Origin: CAZJCK01 sp964544635
GTDB taxonomy: Bacteria > Zixibacteria > MSB-5A5 > GN15 > FEB-12
Direction: 5' to 3'
Assembly (NCBI GenBank): GCA_964544635.1
Contig: CAZJCK010000067.1
Coordinates: 1 to 17,231, forward strand
DNA: 17,231 bases
The notes under the pieces are model-generated. The model was not told the origin of the DNA. It ran no database searches and worked only from the letters and a program-made list of their open reading frames with translations. This document shows, one piece after another, positions 15,729 through 17,231 of this stretch (positions are counted from its first letter, which is position 1; the number at the start of each line of letters is the position of its first letter). Made by a program: the position numbers and the translations under genes.

Positions 15729-16964
15729 TCACTCAACCTTGGTCGTGATGACCGGATTAGCATCGACGGTAGTCATCTCGATGTACTCGATCAGTGCATC
15801 GATCGCGAGAAAATCGCCAGTGAAGGAGTCACCCAGGAGCGAGTAGACCAGCACCTTTGTGTGATTAAAATCGCGATCGTACTGGTATTTCATCTCCATG
15901 TCACCAGCCAATAACTGGGGAGTCACGTCGCCCATCACAATGAGATGCACCGCGCCCATCTCGGTCGAATCAGCAATCGCAACGACCCCCGCGCTGTCAA
16001 CACGGTAGTCTGCCGTTACACTGTCGAGGAGAGAAAATGGGTAGGGAATAGCATCGCCGATTACTATGCGAACCAGGTACATGAAGTCGGCAAGAGTCAA
16101 TGGCGTGCCGTCGTGATTGATATCCGTGTCTTCAATTCGCACCCCGGTAAATACGTCCGGACCGAAGACAAAGTAATTACTGTACAGCACTACGCCGTGG
16201 AGCGGATTGTCCGGCCAGTCGGGTCGAACGTCGATGGAATCAGCACAGATTATGTCGATACCACCATCATAGAATTCAATAGCACAGACATCGTCGGTTA
16301 CACCCGACGGTGTGTCGCGTCCGACACCGCTGTCGTGCACGGCCAGTTCTTCGCCAATTGTATCATAGTGACGTCGCAACATCTGAGCGTCCTCGCCTGA
16401 AACCAGAGCAATACTGTTGTCCTCACTTGAATACCAGTACCAGCGAACCGGAACAAACTGACATTCCAACGTTCGCTCATCGGTTACAAGGAAATTTAGC
16501 CGCACCAGCTCTGCACCGACGCTCGCGTCGCTTAAGAAACAGTGCGGCTGATTGGGGCCGTTGAAGATATCGGCAATCGCGGTTATGCGGACTTTGCTGT
16601 CCGGACATGCGCTGCTGCCGCACTTACCATCATCACCATGAAGATATCCAAAATACTCCCAGCCACAGTCGTCCAATGCCGCTCCCGGTTCAGCGCCGAT
16701 GAAACTCAATGCCAGCGTGTCGAAGTCGAGAAGGAAACTGAAGCCAGCAATCTGTTCCTGAGCGGTTACCGAATCCAGGTAAATCGATATCCGTTCAGAG
16801 CCCCCTTGAATGACATCGTGAACCGACGCCACCCGGATTTCGATCCTTCCGGCATTGTTAACTTCGGCATTGGCAATGGCGTTGCCTCCGTCATCGCAGC
16901 CGGTGATAAGGAGAAGGAGCATCGCTACAGTCGACAGAGCCCTCAACTGTGATTGTGCCGGCAT
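15729..16964 (-). CDS. Cohesin/dockerin-like surface lipoprotein
   Basis: This 411-residue protein has a lipoprotein signal (STVAMLLLLITGC, lipobox Cys23) followed by DDGG. Residues about 41-185 form a cohesin-like beta domain (IEIRVASVHDVIQGGSERIS, GFSFLLDFDTLALSFIGAEP) with several Cys (C100, C115, C120, C142, C168). A dockerin-type segment follows (VLYSNYFVFGPDVF, then DTDINHDGTPLTLADFMYL, 279-297) with Asp/Asn positions able to bind calcium, and then a second beta domain to the end. Proteins of this build are common in FCB-group secretomes and often carry a type IX sorting domain; this one ends without it and is instead lipid-anchored. GAGGA stands about nine bases before ATG 16964. Interaction partners are unknown. 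Confidence 0.8.
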   Translation of the reverse strand: MPAQSQLRALSTVAMLLLLITGCDDGGNAIANAEVNNAGRIEIRVASVHDVIQGGSERISIYLDSVTAQEQIAGFSFLLDFDTLALSFIGAEPGAALDDCGWEYFGYLHGDDGKCGSSACPDSKVRITAIADIFNGPNQPHCFLSDASVGAELVRLNFLVTDERTLECQFVPVRWYWYSSEDNSIALVSGEDAQMLRRHYDTIGEELAVHDSGVGRDTPSGVTDDVCAIEFYDGGIDIICADSIDVRPDWPDNPLHGVVLYSNYFVFGPDVFTGVRIEDTDINHDGTPLTLADFMYLVRIVIGDAIPYPFSLLDSVTADYRVDSAGVVAIADSTEMGAVHLIVMGDVTPQLLAGDMEMKYQYDRDFNHTKVLVYSLLGDSFTGDFLAIDALIEYIEMTTVDANPVITTKVE

Positions 16965-17095
16965 GGTAAACGCATCCTCACAAACAGGTGCTGAATAATT
17001 ATCACTTCTGGAAATGCCCGGGCCTCACTCGCGGCCATATTGACAATGACAATATACACGAAAGAATCGAGCCGTCAATCCATATCTCCCCATAC

Positions 17096-17132
17096 AAAAA
17101 ACGGCCCGAGCGACCAGAGTCGCTCGAGCCGT
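17096..17132 (-). terminator. Rho-independent terminator of the sorting-domain gene
   Basis: On the minus strand, arms at 17119-17132 and 17101-17114 pair in 13 of 14 positions around a four-base loop, followed by six T. A smaller hairpin (GACAGTT 17143-17149 with AACTGTC 17159-17165) lies between it and the stop codon. One arm contains a CTCGAG site. Confidence 0.92.
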
Positions 17133-17177
17133 ATCTATCAAAGACAGTTCGCTGAAAAAACTGTCAGCTAAGCTGCA

Positions 17178-17231
17178 TTACTTCAGCAGTACCATCTTGT
17201 TGGTGGCCGTGAAGCCGCCGGCGGACAAGCG
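17178..17231 (-). CDS. C-terminal end of a secreted protein with a type IX (Por) sorting domain, partial
   Basis: Only the last 17 codons and the stop are in the window; the gene continues to the right. The ending RLSAGGFTATNKMVLLK fits the last strand of type A T9SS C-terminal domains (pattern ...L.aG.f..t.KmvLlk at the very C-terminus). Such proteins are exported by Sec and then released or anchored at the surface by the type IX system. The body of the protein and its function cannot be seen. The strong terminator that follows on the same strand supports a real gene end. Confidence 0.7.
   Translation of the reverse strand, partial: RLSAGGFTATNKMVLLK

Overview
The window looks like a piece of a bacterial chromosome of moderately high GC, most likely from the FCB superphylum and possibly candidate phylum Zixibacteria. 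That placement is tentative. It rests on a cohesin/dockerin-like lipoprotein (15729-16964) whose repeats end in motifs such as LADFMYLVRIVIGDAIPYP, and on a truncated gene at the right edge whose C-terminus (LSAGGFTATNKMVLLK) is that of a type IX (Por) secretion sorting domain. The 23S and 5S rRNA sequences are clearly bacterial.

Layout. (1) 1-1120: the 3' end of 23S rRNA, then 5S rRNA and a strong terminator, on the + strand. (2) 1305-3048: a compact two-gene type II restriction-modification island of lower GC than its surroundings. It has a beta-class SPPY-type DNA methyltransferase whose 3' end overlaps an XhoI/PaeR7I-family endonuclease. (3) 3084-6114, + strand: a large multi-spanning membrane protein with C-terminal TPRs, an exported Cys/His-rich small protein with its own promoter and terminator, and a PGPGW-family membrane protein. 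(4) 6115-8052, - strand: a CPA-type Na+/H+ antiporter with a cytosolic nucleotide-binding-like domain, probably starting at TTG. (5) 8222-11868, + strand, divergent from the antiporter: a tightly packed set of MscS channel, YihY/BrkB membrane protein, lipoprotein and RlmB-like 2'-O-methyltransferase lacking the usual N-terminal domain, followed 83 bp later by a HsmA-family membrane protein. (6) 11981-12568: an exported YceI-family protein, separated by a two-way terminator from convergent lexA (12649-13266, -). (7) 13415-15502, -: an EF-G paralogue (EF-G-2 type, GTG start) with a near-consensus promoter and a strong terminator. (8) 15729-17231, -: the lipoprotein and the truncated sorting-domain gene, each followed by its own terminator.

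How the parts relate. Most genes are chromosomal housekeeping or envelope and stress functions. The divergent antiporter and MscS operon would both serve ion and osmotic balance. The RlmB-like enzyme's presumed target loop (the G2251 region of 23S rRNA) is itself in the window near position 205. LexA is the regulator with the clearest possible local targets: an inverted repeat over its own promoter, and a separate GAAC-N4-GTTC palindrome upstream of yceI.

I see no clear novel multi-gene defence or biosynthetic system. The best candidates for something undescribed are the pairing of an XhoI-type nuclease with an SPPY (putative N4-cytosine) methyltransferase, the short RlmB variant, the TMTC-like membrane/TPR protein, the Cys/His-rich exported protein and the operator-like repeats around lexA and yceI.
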